A stretch of DNA of 5,456 bases from Proteobacteria bacterium UBA2996 (lineage in GTDB: Bacteria; Pseudomonadota; Gammaproteobacteria; Arenicellales; UBA868), in assembly GCA_002346525.1 (NCBI GenBank), contig DDZY01000065.1, positions 1 to 5,456 on the forward strand, in the 5' to 3' direction. Shown here in pieces: positions 1 to 5,456 of this stretch; position 1 is the stretch's first letter, and each line of letters starts with the position of its first letter. The position numbers and the translations under genes are program-made. Under the pieces are notes generated by a model that saw only the letters and a program-made list of their open reading frames with translations, was not told the DNA's origin and made no database searches.

Positions 1-2071
1 TGCGCTTCTCATCAATCAAGTAGGGTTCCATCGCGCTATGACAGATACCACAGCGACGTACGTCCACCAGCCTCCGGGCCTCATCGTCATCGTCCGCCGC
101 TGCATCTTCGGTCTCGTCGCCCGGAATCAGATTTAGCGTCTGGGTGCATCGCTCTTTGGGACTTAAGCCATAGCCGGAACATCCAAGAAACACGCCCGTC
201 GCCCCGGTACGCACCTGCATCTGGCGGCCGCATGTGGGGCAGGCCACATCGGTATCGGTCGGGATATTGGCACGCATGCCGCCGATGGCGGCCTTGCCCT
301 CCCCCTCCCCTTTTGCGGCTTCAAGCTGGATAGAAAAATCGGAGTAAAAATCATCCAGCACATCCTTCCAGTCCTTGTGACCTTCCGCAATTTCATCCAG
401 CTTTTCTTCCATCCCTGCGGTAAACCCATAGTCCATCAGGTCCTCAAAGTTCTCGCGTAAACGGTCCGTCACTATCTCGCCGACCTTCTGGGCAAAAAAC
501 CGTCGATTGACGAGCTTGGCGTAACCCCGGTCCTGGATAGTCGAAATGATGGAGGCATAGGTAGAAGGTCGGCCGATGCCCCGCTTCTCCAACTCCTTGA
601 CCAGACTGGCTTCTGTAAATCTGCCGACGGGTTTCGTGAAGTTCTGGACGGGATCGAGGCTATCCAGTGTCAGCTCCTGTCCCGTCGGGATATCCGGCAG
701 CACTTTGTCTTCCTGTTTGCCGGCGGGAGGGAGCACACGCGTATACCCGTCAAACTGCAGAATTCGACCCCGCGCCCGCAATTCGAAATCACCGCAATGC
801 ACCGTGATCGTGGAACTCAGGAAACGGGCCTGGGTCATTTGGGATGCGAGAAAGTAGTTCCGGATGAGGTCGTACAGTCGTTCCTGATCCCGTTCAAGTG
901 ACAGTTGCCGACCAACCCGATTTGCGTCCGTTGGTCGAATGGCTTCATGGGCCTCTTGTGCATCCGCCTTACTTGCATAAACATTGGGCGAGGCAGGCAG
1001 ATACTCGTCGCCGTATGTCTGGGCGACGAGATGCCTTGCTGCCGAAATCGCATCCGCGCTCAGATGGGTTGAGTCCGTACGCATGTAGGTAATGAAGCCT
1101 GCTTCGTAGAGGCGCTGCGCCAAAGTCATTGTCTTCTTTACCGAGAAGCCAAGACGAGTACTGGCTGCCTGCTGCAGCGTCGATGTGATCAGCGGCGGAT
1201 TCGGTCGCGATTGCGTCTTTTTGTCACTGCGGTCACTGACTTGGTAGGGATTGGCCTGTAACAGGGCAACCGCAGCCTGGGCTTCATCCTGATTCACCGG
1301 ACGAAAGGTTTCACCGGCCTGCTTGACGACCTCGAGGCGCAAACTCCCCTCGGGGCAGCGGGTATCGGCAAAAATTTCCCAGTACTCTTCCGGCACGAAT
1401 GCGCGAATCTCACGCTCGCGCTCCACGAGCAGACTGACCGCCACCGACTGGACCCGTCCCGCCGACAGGCCGCGGGCAATCTTTGCCCATAGCAGGGGTG
1501 ACAACATGAAGCCCACCACCCGGTCCAGAAAACGACGGGCCTGTTGAGCCTGGACCTTATCCTCATCCAACTTCCCTGGGTGTGAAAATGCTTCCTGAAC
1601 CGCCTGCTTGGTAATCTCGTTGAAGACCACCCGATGGTATTGCTGGGAATCTGAGCCGATCACCTCTTTGAGATGCCAGGCAATCGCTTCTCCCTCGCGG
1701 TCGAGGTCAGTGGCAAGATAGATGGCGTCACTTTCAGCCGCCAGTTTCTGAAGCTCATTAACCACTTTAACCTTGTCGGGCAGTACCTGGTAATTGGCCT
1801 CCCATCCCTTTTCAGGATTGATGCCCATGTTGAGCACCAGATCTCGGCGGGCCTTCTCCTTTCGGTACCGCGCCTTCTGGGCAGGCGACAACTTGCGGGT
1901 CTTGGCCGCCTGCTCAGCACGTTTCTTGGGATCGACCTTCTTTTTCGATCCACTGACGGGCAAGTCACGAACGTGGCCGACGCTGGACCGGACCACATAC
2001 TCCTTGCCGAGATATTGGTTAATGGTCTTAGCCTTGGCGGGAGACTCAACGATCACCAACGATTTACCCAT
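1..2071 (-). CDS. topA: DNA topoisomerase I (type IA), 3' end cut by the window
   Basis: This is the type IA topoisomerase that relaxes negatively supercoiled DNA in the nucleoid by cutting one strand through a 5'-phosphotyrosine link. I translated the minus strand from 2071 to the left edge: 690 codons plus one base, without a stop or frameshift. The N-terminal Toprim domain shows IVESPAKAKT with Glu9 and TDLDREGEA with Asp122, Asp124 and Glu126 (metal-binding acidic triad). SAGRVQS lies at 203-209 (Arg206). The catalytic tyrosine is Tyr329 in YMRTDST, and EAHEAIRP contains His375. A first C4 zinc ribbon uses Cys611, Cys614, Cys631 and Cys642. A second begins with Cys674 and Cys677. An acidic linker (about 652-664) separates them. 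The E. coli protein is 865 residues, so roughly 190 C-terminal residues should lie outside. A Lys/Arg-rich insert in Toprim (about 39-75) makes it some ten residues longer there than E. coli. The start is fixed by MGKSLVIVE and GGAG at 2076-2079. Confidence 0.98.
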   Translation of the reverse strand, partial: MGKSLVIVESPAKAKTINQYLGKEYVVRSSVGHVRDLPVSGSKKKVDPKKRAEQAAKTRKLSPAQKARYRKEKARRDLVLNMGINPEKGWEANYQVLPDKVKVVNELQKLAAESDAIYLATDLDREGEAIAWHLKEVIGSDSQQYHRVVFNEITKQAVQEAFSHPGKLDEDKVQAQQARRFLDRVVGFMLSPLLWAKIARGLSAGRVQSVAVSLLVEREREIRAFVPEEYWEIFADTRCPEGSLRLEVVKQAGETFRPVNQDEAQAAVALLQANPYQVSDRSDKKTQSRPNPPLITSTLQQAASTRLGFSVKKTMTLAQRLYEAGFITYMRTDSTHLSADAISAARHLVAQTYGDEYLPASPNVYASKADAQEAHEAIRPTDANRVGRQLSLERDQERLYDLIRNYFLASQMTQARFLSSTITVHCGDFELRARGRILQFDGYTRVLPPAGKQEDKVLPDIPTGQELTLDSLDPVQNFTKPVGRFTEASLVKELEKRGIGRPSTYASIISTIQDRGYAKLVNRRFFAQKVGEIVTDRLRENFEDLMDYGFTAGMEEKLDEIAEGHKDWKDVLDDFYSDFSIQLEAAKGEGEGKAAIGGMRANIPTDTDVACPTCGRQMQVRTGATGVFLGCSGYGLSPKERCTQTLNLIPGDETEDAAADDDDEARRLVDVRRCGICHSAMEPYLIDEKR

Positions 2072-2075
2072 AACA

Positions 2076-2079
2076 CTCC
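2076..2079 (-). promoter_or_regulatory. Ribosome binding site of topA
   Basis: On the minus strand GGAG lies four bases before the ATG at 2071. The spacing is short but usable, and it supports the start that gives the conserved MGKSLVIVE N-terminus. Confidence 0.55.
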
Positions 2080-2090
2080 ATGAATTTGCG

Positions 2091-2113
2091 AAAAAACTGC
2101 CGCATCCGAGCAG
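2091..2113 (-). terminator. Weak intrinsic terminator or attenuator between dprA and topA
   Basis: Read on the minus strand, CTGCT-CGGATGC-GGCAG forms a five-pair stem (one T-G wobble) with a seven-base loop at 2097-2113, followed at once by six T residues (2096-2091). This is the form of an intrinsic terminator, but the stem is short, so termination would be partial. It sits 26 bases after the dprA stop and ends 19 bases before the topA start codon. If it works it would lower readthrough from dprA into topA. I saw no clear sigma-70 promoter for topA downstream of it, since there is no room, nor a convincing one just upstream. Confidence 0.35.
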
Positions 2114-2139
2114 CGAAATCGGTTAAATATGCTTCCAAC

Positions 2140-3216
2140 TCAGCGTAAGCGGATATAGCCGCCGGAGCAGGTTTTCACCAACCCTTGCATTTCCATTCTT
2201 ATCAGCATGGCCGAAATTTTCGCAATCGTCAAACCAGAGCGCTGCGCTATATCGTTAATCGGCGTAGGAGCAAAGTCGACAAAACCCAGAATCCCCCCAA
2301 CTTTGACCGGCTCCTCAACCTCCGTCTCCCGAGGGTTTTTCTCGACTTCCACGAGTGAAAGCGACTCCAGAATCTGATTCGGAGTCTCAACAAGACAAGC
2401 CCCGTCTCGGATCAGTTGATGGGGGCCGCGTGACAACGGAGAATTCACCGAACCCGGTAGCGCAAACACCTCCCGGCCCTGGTCCCCAGCAAATCCTGCC
2501 GTAATCAAACTGCCGCTACCAAGTCCTGCCTCAATAATCAGAGTCCCAAGACTCAAGCCACTGATCAGGCGGTTTCTCTGTGGAAAGTGATGCCGACGGA
2601 CACCGGTACCGGGCGGAAATTCTGAGAGCATCAGACCCGCATTTCTAATCTCGCCGGCCAGATTCCGGTGACACCGCGGATAAACCGTATCCAGTCCCGT
2701 GGCACAGACCGCGATGGTGGAACCAGCAGTATCGAGGGCGCCCCGGTGAGCGACACTATCGATACCAAGTGCCAAACCGCTCACGACAGCCACCTTTTGA
2801 TTGCCGATCGTGTCGGCGAAGCGCATCGCGCTCTCGCAGCCTACCGGTGTGGGGTTACGGCTTCCGACTATCGCGATGGCAGGACGATCCAGCAGGGCAA
2901 GTTCGCCCTCGCAATAGATTATCGCTGGCGGGTTGGGTATCTCCCGCAACAGTCGCGAAAAGCGGGGATCGGAAAGACCAAGCACCGAACGACCGGGAGC
3001 AGAGAGCCACTCGATATCCTGCCGCACTTGATCATGCCTGACAAAACTGTCCAGAGTCTGCCGCCTGGCAGTCGATTGCCTGTTAGAAGCCACAGCCGAC
3101 AAATCTGCCGTCAGGGCATCGATCGGATCAGGAAAAATGGAAAGAACCGCCTGCTTGACCGAATCGGGTACGGCAGCGCGCCCGACTCTCAGCCAGGCTG
3201 TACTTCTGTCATCCAT
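2140..3216 (-). CDS. dprA: DNA-processing protein DprA (Smf family)
   Basis: DprA binds incoming single-stranded DNA during natural transformation and loads RecA on it. The gene is also kept in species not known to be competent. The complete product has 358 residues, normal for the family. Residues 5-45 form a helical N-terminal region (SAM/HhH-like in homologues, by inference). The Rossmann-like core (about 75-285) shows AIVGSRNPT (115-123), SGLALGIDSVAHRGAL (146-161), ATGLD and YPRCH (172-183), SEFPPGTG (198-205), FPQRNRLISGLS (211-222), SGSLITA (234-240) and FALPGS (251-256). FPQRNR has Gln where FPRRNR is common. A winged-helix domain (DML1 type) follows a charged linker at about 303-358, ending in GGYIRLR. 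The start is supported by GGAGG seven bases upstream. It is followed on the same strand by topA after 68 bases and preceded by the LysM-family gene after 93 bases, so co-transcription is likely. No damage is seen. Confidence 0.97.
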   Translation of the reverse strand: MDDRSTAWLRVGRAAVPDSVKQAVLSIFPDPIDALTADLSAVASNRQSTARRQTLDSFVRHDQVRQDIEWLSAPGRSVLGLSDPRFSRLLREIPNPPAIIYCEGELALLDRPAIAIVGSRNPTPVGCESAMRFADTIGNQKVAVVSGLALGIDSVAHRGALDTAGSTIAVCATGLDTVYPRCHRNLAGEIRNAGLMLSEFPPGTGVRRHHFPQRNRLISGLSLGTLIIEAGLGSGSLITAGFAGDQGREVFALPGSVNSPLSRGPHQLIRDGACLVETPNQILESLSLVEVEKNPRETEVEEPVKVGGILGFVDFAPTPINDIAQRSGLTIAKISAMLIRMEMQGLVKTCSGGYIRLR

Positions 3217-3223
3217 GACCGAC

Positions 3224-3228
3224 CCTCC
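3224..3228 (-). promoter_or_regulatory. Strong ribosome binding site of dprA
   Basis: On the minus strand GGAGG (within the purine run AGGGAGGG, 3223-3230) lies seven bases before the ATG at 3216. It is the best Shine-Dalgarno match in the window and decides the dprA start. A second ATG four bases downstream (3212-3210) is out of frame. Confidence 0.75.
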
Positions 3229-3268
3229 CTGGTTCAGTCAGACTCGTTCATCGCGAATCAGTACTTTG

Positions 3269-3283
3269 CGGCAATCCCTGCCG
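3269..3283. repeat. Small perfect inverted repeat in the LysM-family gene/dprA gap
   Basis: CGGCA-ATCCC-TGCCG (plus strand) is a perfect five-pair stem with a five-base loop. It lies 26 bases after the stop codon of the upstream minus-strand gene. There is no T-run behind it on either strand, so it is not a standard intrinsic terminator. It may fold in the mRNA between the two genes or be chance. The rest of the 93-base gap shows no ORF worth calling and no recognisable promoter. Confidence 0.3.
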
Positions 3284-3309
3284 GACTCAGACCCCGACGA
3301 TAGATCAAT

Positions 3310-4395
3310 TCAGGCGTCGGGGCTTACCACCCGGTCACCGACCTGCACCGCGCGTTCGGTACTGCGAACCAGAGCGTAACTGACCCGATTGAATACGCGA
3401 ACCACCATCAACTCGCCCGCGCGACCTTCAGGCAAACGCATCAACTCTCCCGACCTTCCCCTGAGTTCGCGTTGGCTGGGCACTCGTTCATCACAACGCA
3501 GCATCCGGACATAGACGGCTTCTTTTGCATCCGTGATCCGGCAGTTATCTCGCGCACGAGCAGGAGACACCGTTCTTGAAGTCAACAGGATGGTCTGCTC
3601 TGGGTATCGCGTCGAAAGAAGATGCCCCGGTTGAATCCCGTCGCGCCTGCCAACCGAAATGACTACAAGAGAATACCCCCCGGCACCGCTGGCAATTCCA
3701 AATGTGCTCAGCACATAGGCATCAAGCGGGAATTGCGCGGGCGCAGGATAAAGATACGCACTGCGTGATGGCGCTTTGTACGCGATGAGATGATCGCCGG
3801 GCATTGCCTCTTCGGCGCTCCTGACCATTGTCAATGCCGCAATCGCACCGGGCTCGTCCAGTCTTGCGACCCCCACGACGTGAGCCATCGTGGCCAGATA
3901 TTCGCCGCTGGCCGGATGAGTCAGCGTGTCGCCCCGGCGAAATACTGTGTAGAGACCAGTCTCAGAAAGAGGCAGATTCTGGGCCAGAAACGGACTGAAC
4001 TGTCCCAAAAGCACATTGCCGTCGGGCCCCGTGATAACGCGCCCCAACATCGACGCATCGACTTCATCCATCAACATGGGATCGCCGAGAAAAGGTGCCA
4101 GGGCATCTGGCGTCAGCACCTGGGTTGGCACGGATCGCCGCGTTTCCCGGATTTCAGGGCTGAGCACTGTGACCGGCAGCACGCGATAATCCGGAATGGC
4201 GGACTCCTCGAGCACTGATCGAAGATCCTGCGCCTGTGGAGCGCTCAAACCCGGCAATATCGTCAAGCACAATGCGCTGACCATGGGCAAAACAATCCCA
4301 AACGGCATAACGGACTTTGGCGCTAATCCTGTTGTATTGCCCATCCACGGAGCGCCACGTTTTTCAAGCGCAATTCGGATAAAATTGAGCCTCAT
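3310..4395 (-). CDS. Exported protein of the LysM-associated envelope family, LysM domain absent
   Basis: I recognise the family by its long C-terminal region: an LSP-x-IR motif before an APFL segment (100-103), YTVFRRGDTL (149-158), SLVVISVGRRDGIQPGHLLS (242-261) and LPEGRAGELMVVRVFNRVSYALV (321-343). These match the conserved part of the proteins usually encoded just upstream of dprA and annotated as LysM peptidoglycan-binding proteins; their role is unknown. From the ATG at 4395 the product has 361 residues. A hydrophobic stretch at about 28-50, after a basic segment, looks like a Sec signal peptide, so I infer periplasmic location; the cleavage site is unclear. Between it and the conserved region (starting about 78) lie only some 25 residues, with no LysM repeat. 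An extra stretch of about 30 residues before 321 holds Cys285 and Cys301. Start choice is uncertain. The ATG at 4485 would nearly touch def. The ATG at 4395 follows a promoter-like pair by 28 bases and has a weak GAG. The ATG at 4344 gives a shorter signal peptide without a visible ribosome binding site. Confidence 0.8.
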   Translation of the reverse strand: MRLNFIRIALEKRGAPWMGNTTGLAPKSVMPFGIVLPMVSALCLTILPGLSAPQAQDLRSVLEESAIPDYRVLPVTVLSPEIRETRRSVPTQVLTPDALAPFLGDPMLMDEVDASMLGRVITGPDGNVLLGQFSPFLAQNLPLSETGLYTVFRRGDTLTHPASGEYLATMAHVVGVARLDEPGAIAALTMVRSAEEAMPGDHLIAYKAPSRSAYLYPAPAQFPLDAYVLSTFGIASGAGGYSLVVISVGRRDGIQPGHLLSTRYPEQTILLTSRTVSPARARDNCRITDAKEAVYVRMLRCDERVPSQRELRGRSGELMRLPEGRAGELMVVRVFNRVSYALVRSTERAVQVGDRVVSPDA

Positions 4396-4489
4396 TGAAT
4401 CTTTCTCGAAATGAACCCACATTAGTGTAGACAACCTGCCGGGCTTATCCAAGAGAACCACTTCACAAACCCGAAATCCAAGCAAATCT
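4396..4489. promoter_or_regulatory. Divergent intergenic region of the LysM-family gene and def
   Basis: These 94 bases separate two units read outward, so promoters for both must lie here or just inside the genes. The minus-strand candidate is described at 4424-4452. For def on the plus strand I could not find a -35/-10 pair with good spacing (TAGACA at 4428 and TTATCC at 4445 are only 11 bases apart). No operator-like palindrome was seen. Confidence 0.6.
4424..4452 (-). promoter_or_regulatory. Candidate sigma-70 promoter for the LysM-family gene - dprA - topA unit
   Basis: Read on the minus strand, TTGGAT (4452-4447) and TACACT (4429-4424) are separated by exactly 17 bases. Each matches four of six consensus positions of the -35 and -10 boxes. 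Transcription would begin near 4416-4418, about 20 bases before the ATG at 4395, which argues against the upstream ATG at 4485. The call rests on hexamer matches only. Confidence 0.42.
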
Positions 4490-5032
4490 ATGGCATTGCT
4501 CGATATTTTGGTCTATCCAGACCCCCGACTTCGGAATAAGGCGCTTCCGGTTGAGGTCGTTGACGCAACCATAGCGGAACTCGTGGAAGACATGGCTGAG
4601 ACCATGTACACAGCGCCCGGAATCGGTCTCGCCGCTACCCAGGTTAACGTGGCAAAGCGCATCGTCGTGATCGATACCTCCGAACACCAGGATCGACTTC
4701 AAGTGTTCATCAACCCTGTACTTGAAGGCATGGGAGAGTTGGTCGAGACAGAGGAAGGCTGCCTGTCCGTCCCAGGCGTTGTCGTGCCCGTCAAACGGCA
4801 TGCCGAGGCCCACATTTCCGCTTTGGACAAAGACGGCAAGCCCTTTGAGCTACAGGCAACCGGCCTGCTTGCAATCTGTATTCAGCATGAAGTTGACCAT
4901 CTGGATGGGAAGGTGTTCGTGGATTACCTCTCCCAGCTTAAACGCGACCGTATCCGAAAACAGTTGCTGCGCGAGGAGCGCAGTTCAGGCAAGTCTTTCG
5001 ATCAACGTAAAGAGCCTGTCACTGCCAGCTAG
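4490..5032 (+). CDS. def: Peptide deformylase
   Basis: This cytosolic metalloenzyme (normally Fe2+) removes the formyl group from the N-terminal methionine of new proteins at the ribosome, a step needed before methionine aminopeptidase can act. The 180-residue product is slightly longer than the E. coli enzyme. All three family motifs are intact: motif 1 GIGLAATQ at 44-51, motif 2 EGCLS at 89-93 with metal ligand Cys91, and motif 3 QHEVDH at 132-137 with metal ligands His133 and His137 and catalytic Glu134. The N-terminus MALLDILVYPDPRLR is typical, so the start is secure although no Shine-Dalgarno sequence is visible in the bases before it. FVDYLSQLKRDRIRKQL near 143-160 is the usual C-terminal helix of the Gram-negative (type 1B) enzyme, followed by a polar tail ending at a TAG stop. 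fmt starts five bases after the stop, the standard def-fmt operon. Confidence 0.98.
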   Translation: MALLDILVYPDPRLRNKALPVEVVDATIAELVEDMAETMYTAPGIGLAATQVNVAKRIVVIDTSEHQDRLQVFINPVLEGMGELVETEEGCLSVPGVVVPVKRHAEAHISALDKDGKPFELQATGLLAICIQHEVDHLDGKVFVDYLSQLKRDRIRKQLLREERSSGKSFDQRKEPVTAS

Positions 5033-5037
5033 GTTAC

Positions 5038-5456
5038 GTGACCCTGCGCGCAGTCTTTGCCGGAACTCCAGATTTCGCGGTACCGGCTCTTGAAGCTTTA
5101 CTGAATTCAGGGGCGGAGGTCATCTCAGTCTACTGCCAGCCTGACCGCCCAGCCGGGCGGGGACGGAAATTGCGGCCCTGTGCCGTCAAGGCCAAAGCGA
5201 TGGAGCGTGAACTCCCCGTTCGACAGCCGATTGATCTCGACCATGAGGCCGCCTACCTCAAAGACGAGAATGTTGACCTCGCCATCGTCGCCGCTTACGG
5301 CATGCTATTGCCTGAGAGTATGCTGCAAGCCCCGGCTCTAGGCTGCATCAATGTCCATGCCTCTCTACTGCCTCGCTGGCGCGGTGCCGCCCCTATCCAG
5401 CGCGCGATCGAGGCCGGTGATACCAAAACCGGAATCACGCTCATGAAGATGGATAC
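5038..5456 (+). CDS. fmt: Methionyl-tRNA formyltransferase, N-terminal part (cut by the window)
   Basis: Fmt transfers a formyl group from 10-formyltetrahydrofolate to Met-tRNA(fMet), making the bacterial initiator tRNA; Def later removes that formyl group. The visible part is 139 codons of a protein normally about 310-320 residues long, all in the N-terminal formyltransferase domain. Seen motifs are FAGTPDFAVPALEALL (7-22), QPDRPAGRGRKL (34-45, the loop before the tRNA-contacting segment), and INVHASLLPRWRGAAPIQRA (104-123) with catalytic Asn105 and His107. The domain runs on through TGITLMKMD at the edge, so the catalytic Asp of the following loop and the C-terminal tRNA-binding domain lie outside. 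The start is GTG, the only start giving the family N-terminus (M-T-L-R-A-V-F-A-G). AGG at 5031-5033, overlapping the def stop, is a poor and close ribosome binding site, which suggests translational coupling with def. Confidence 0.97.
   Translation, partial: MTLRAVFAGTPDFAVPALEALLNSGAEVISVYCQPDRPAGRGRKLRPCAVKAKAMERELPVRQPIDLDHEAAYLKDENVDLAIVAAYGMLLPESMLQAPALGCINVHASLLPRWRGAAPIQRAIEAGDTKTGITLMKMD

Noticed and set aside
1673..2083. A 136-codon open frame on the plus strand opposite the start of topA
   Set aside because: It is antisense to the conserved Toprim domain of TopA and shows no domain or ribosome binding site. The apparent hydrophobic residues come from reading the complement of topA codons.
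2668..3303. A 211-codon open frame on the plus strand opposite dprA
   Set aside because: It lies almost wholly antisense to dprA, whose family motifs are all intact. Its translation is rich in Arg, Ser and Pro with no recognisable motif, as expected for a shadow frame in GC-rich coding DNA.
3242..3492. The 11-mer ACTCGTTCATC occurring at 3242 and again at 3482
   Set aside because: The flanks do not match, one copy is ordinary coding sequence, and there is no third copy, so chance is the simplest reading.
3790..4218. A 142-codon open frame on the plus strand inside the LysM-family gene
   Set aside because: The minus-strand frame carries the family motifs and a signal-like segment. The plus-strand translation is rich in His, Arg and Cys without pattern.
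4428..4450. TAGACA/TTATCC as a def promoter
   Set aside because: The spacer is 11 bases, far from the usual 16-18, and the -10 match is poor.
4396..4485. Extension of the LysM-family gene to an upstream ATG at 4485
   Set aside because: It would leave only four bases to the divergent def start, would run over the promoter-like pair, and would put some 57 residues before the hydrophobic signal segment.

Overview
The window reads as a core chromosomal segment of a moderately GC-rich gammaproteobacterium. The evidence is the gene order: a divergent pair of units, with def-fmt on the plus strand and LysM-family protein - dprA - topA on the minus strand, which is a layout I know from many Gammaproteobacteria. 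The proteins also resemble the E. coli and Halomonas type closely (TopA with C4 zinc ribbons, the def-fmt couple). I cannot place the genus.

Layout. Bases 1-2071 (minus) carry most of topA, DNA topoisomerase I, cut at the left window edge before its C-terminal end. Bases 2072-2139 are a short gap holding a weak terminator-like hairpin and the topA ribosome binding site. Bases 2140-3216 (minus) carry complete dprA. Bases 3217-3309 are a gap with a small perfect hairpin and a strong dprA ribosome binding site. Bases 3310-4395 (minus) encode an exported protein of the family usually annotated 'LysM peptidoglycan-binding domain-containing protein', but this copy has no LysM domain. Bases 4396-4489 are the divergent promoter region. 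Bases 4490-5032 (plus) carry complete def, peptide deformylase. Bases 5038-5456 (plus) carry the first 139 codons of fmt, cut at the right edge.

How the genes work together. fmt formylates initiator Met-tRNA and def removes the formyl group from new proteins, so the plus-strand unit is the N-formylmethionine cycle. The minus-strand unit combines an envelope protein of unknown role with two DNA-handling proteins: DprA, which loads RecA on incoming single strands, and TopA, which relaxes negative supercoils. Their shared orientation and short gaps suggest one transcript from the promoter at about 4424-4452, possibly attenuated before topA.

No mobile element, CRISPR array, tRNA or rRNA is visible. 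I found no undescribed system. The points worth a second look are the loss of LysM (and an added two-cysteine insertion) in the 3310-4395 protein, and the absence of the small smg (DUF494) gene often found between dprA and topA.
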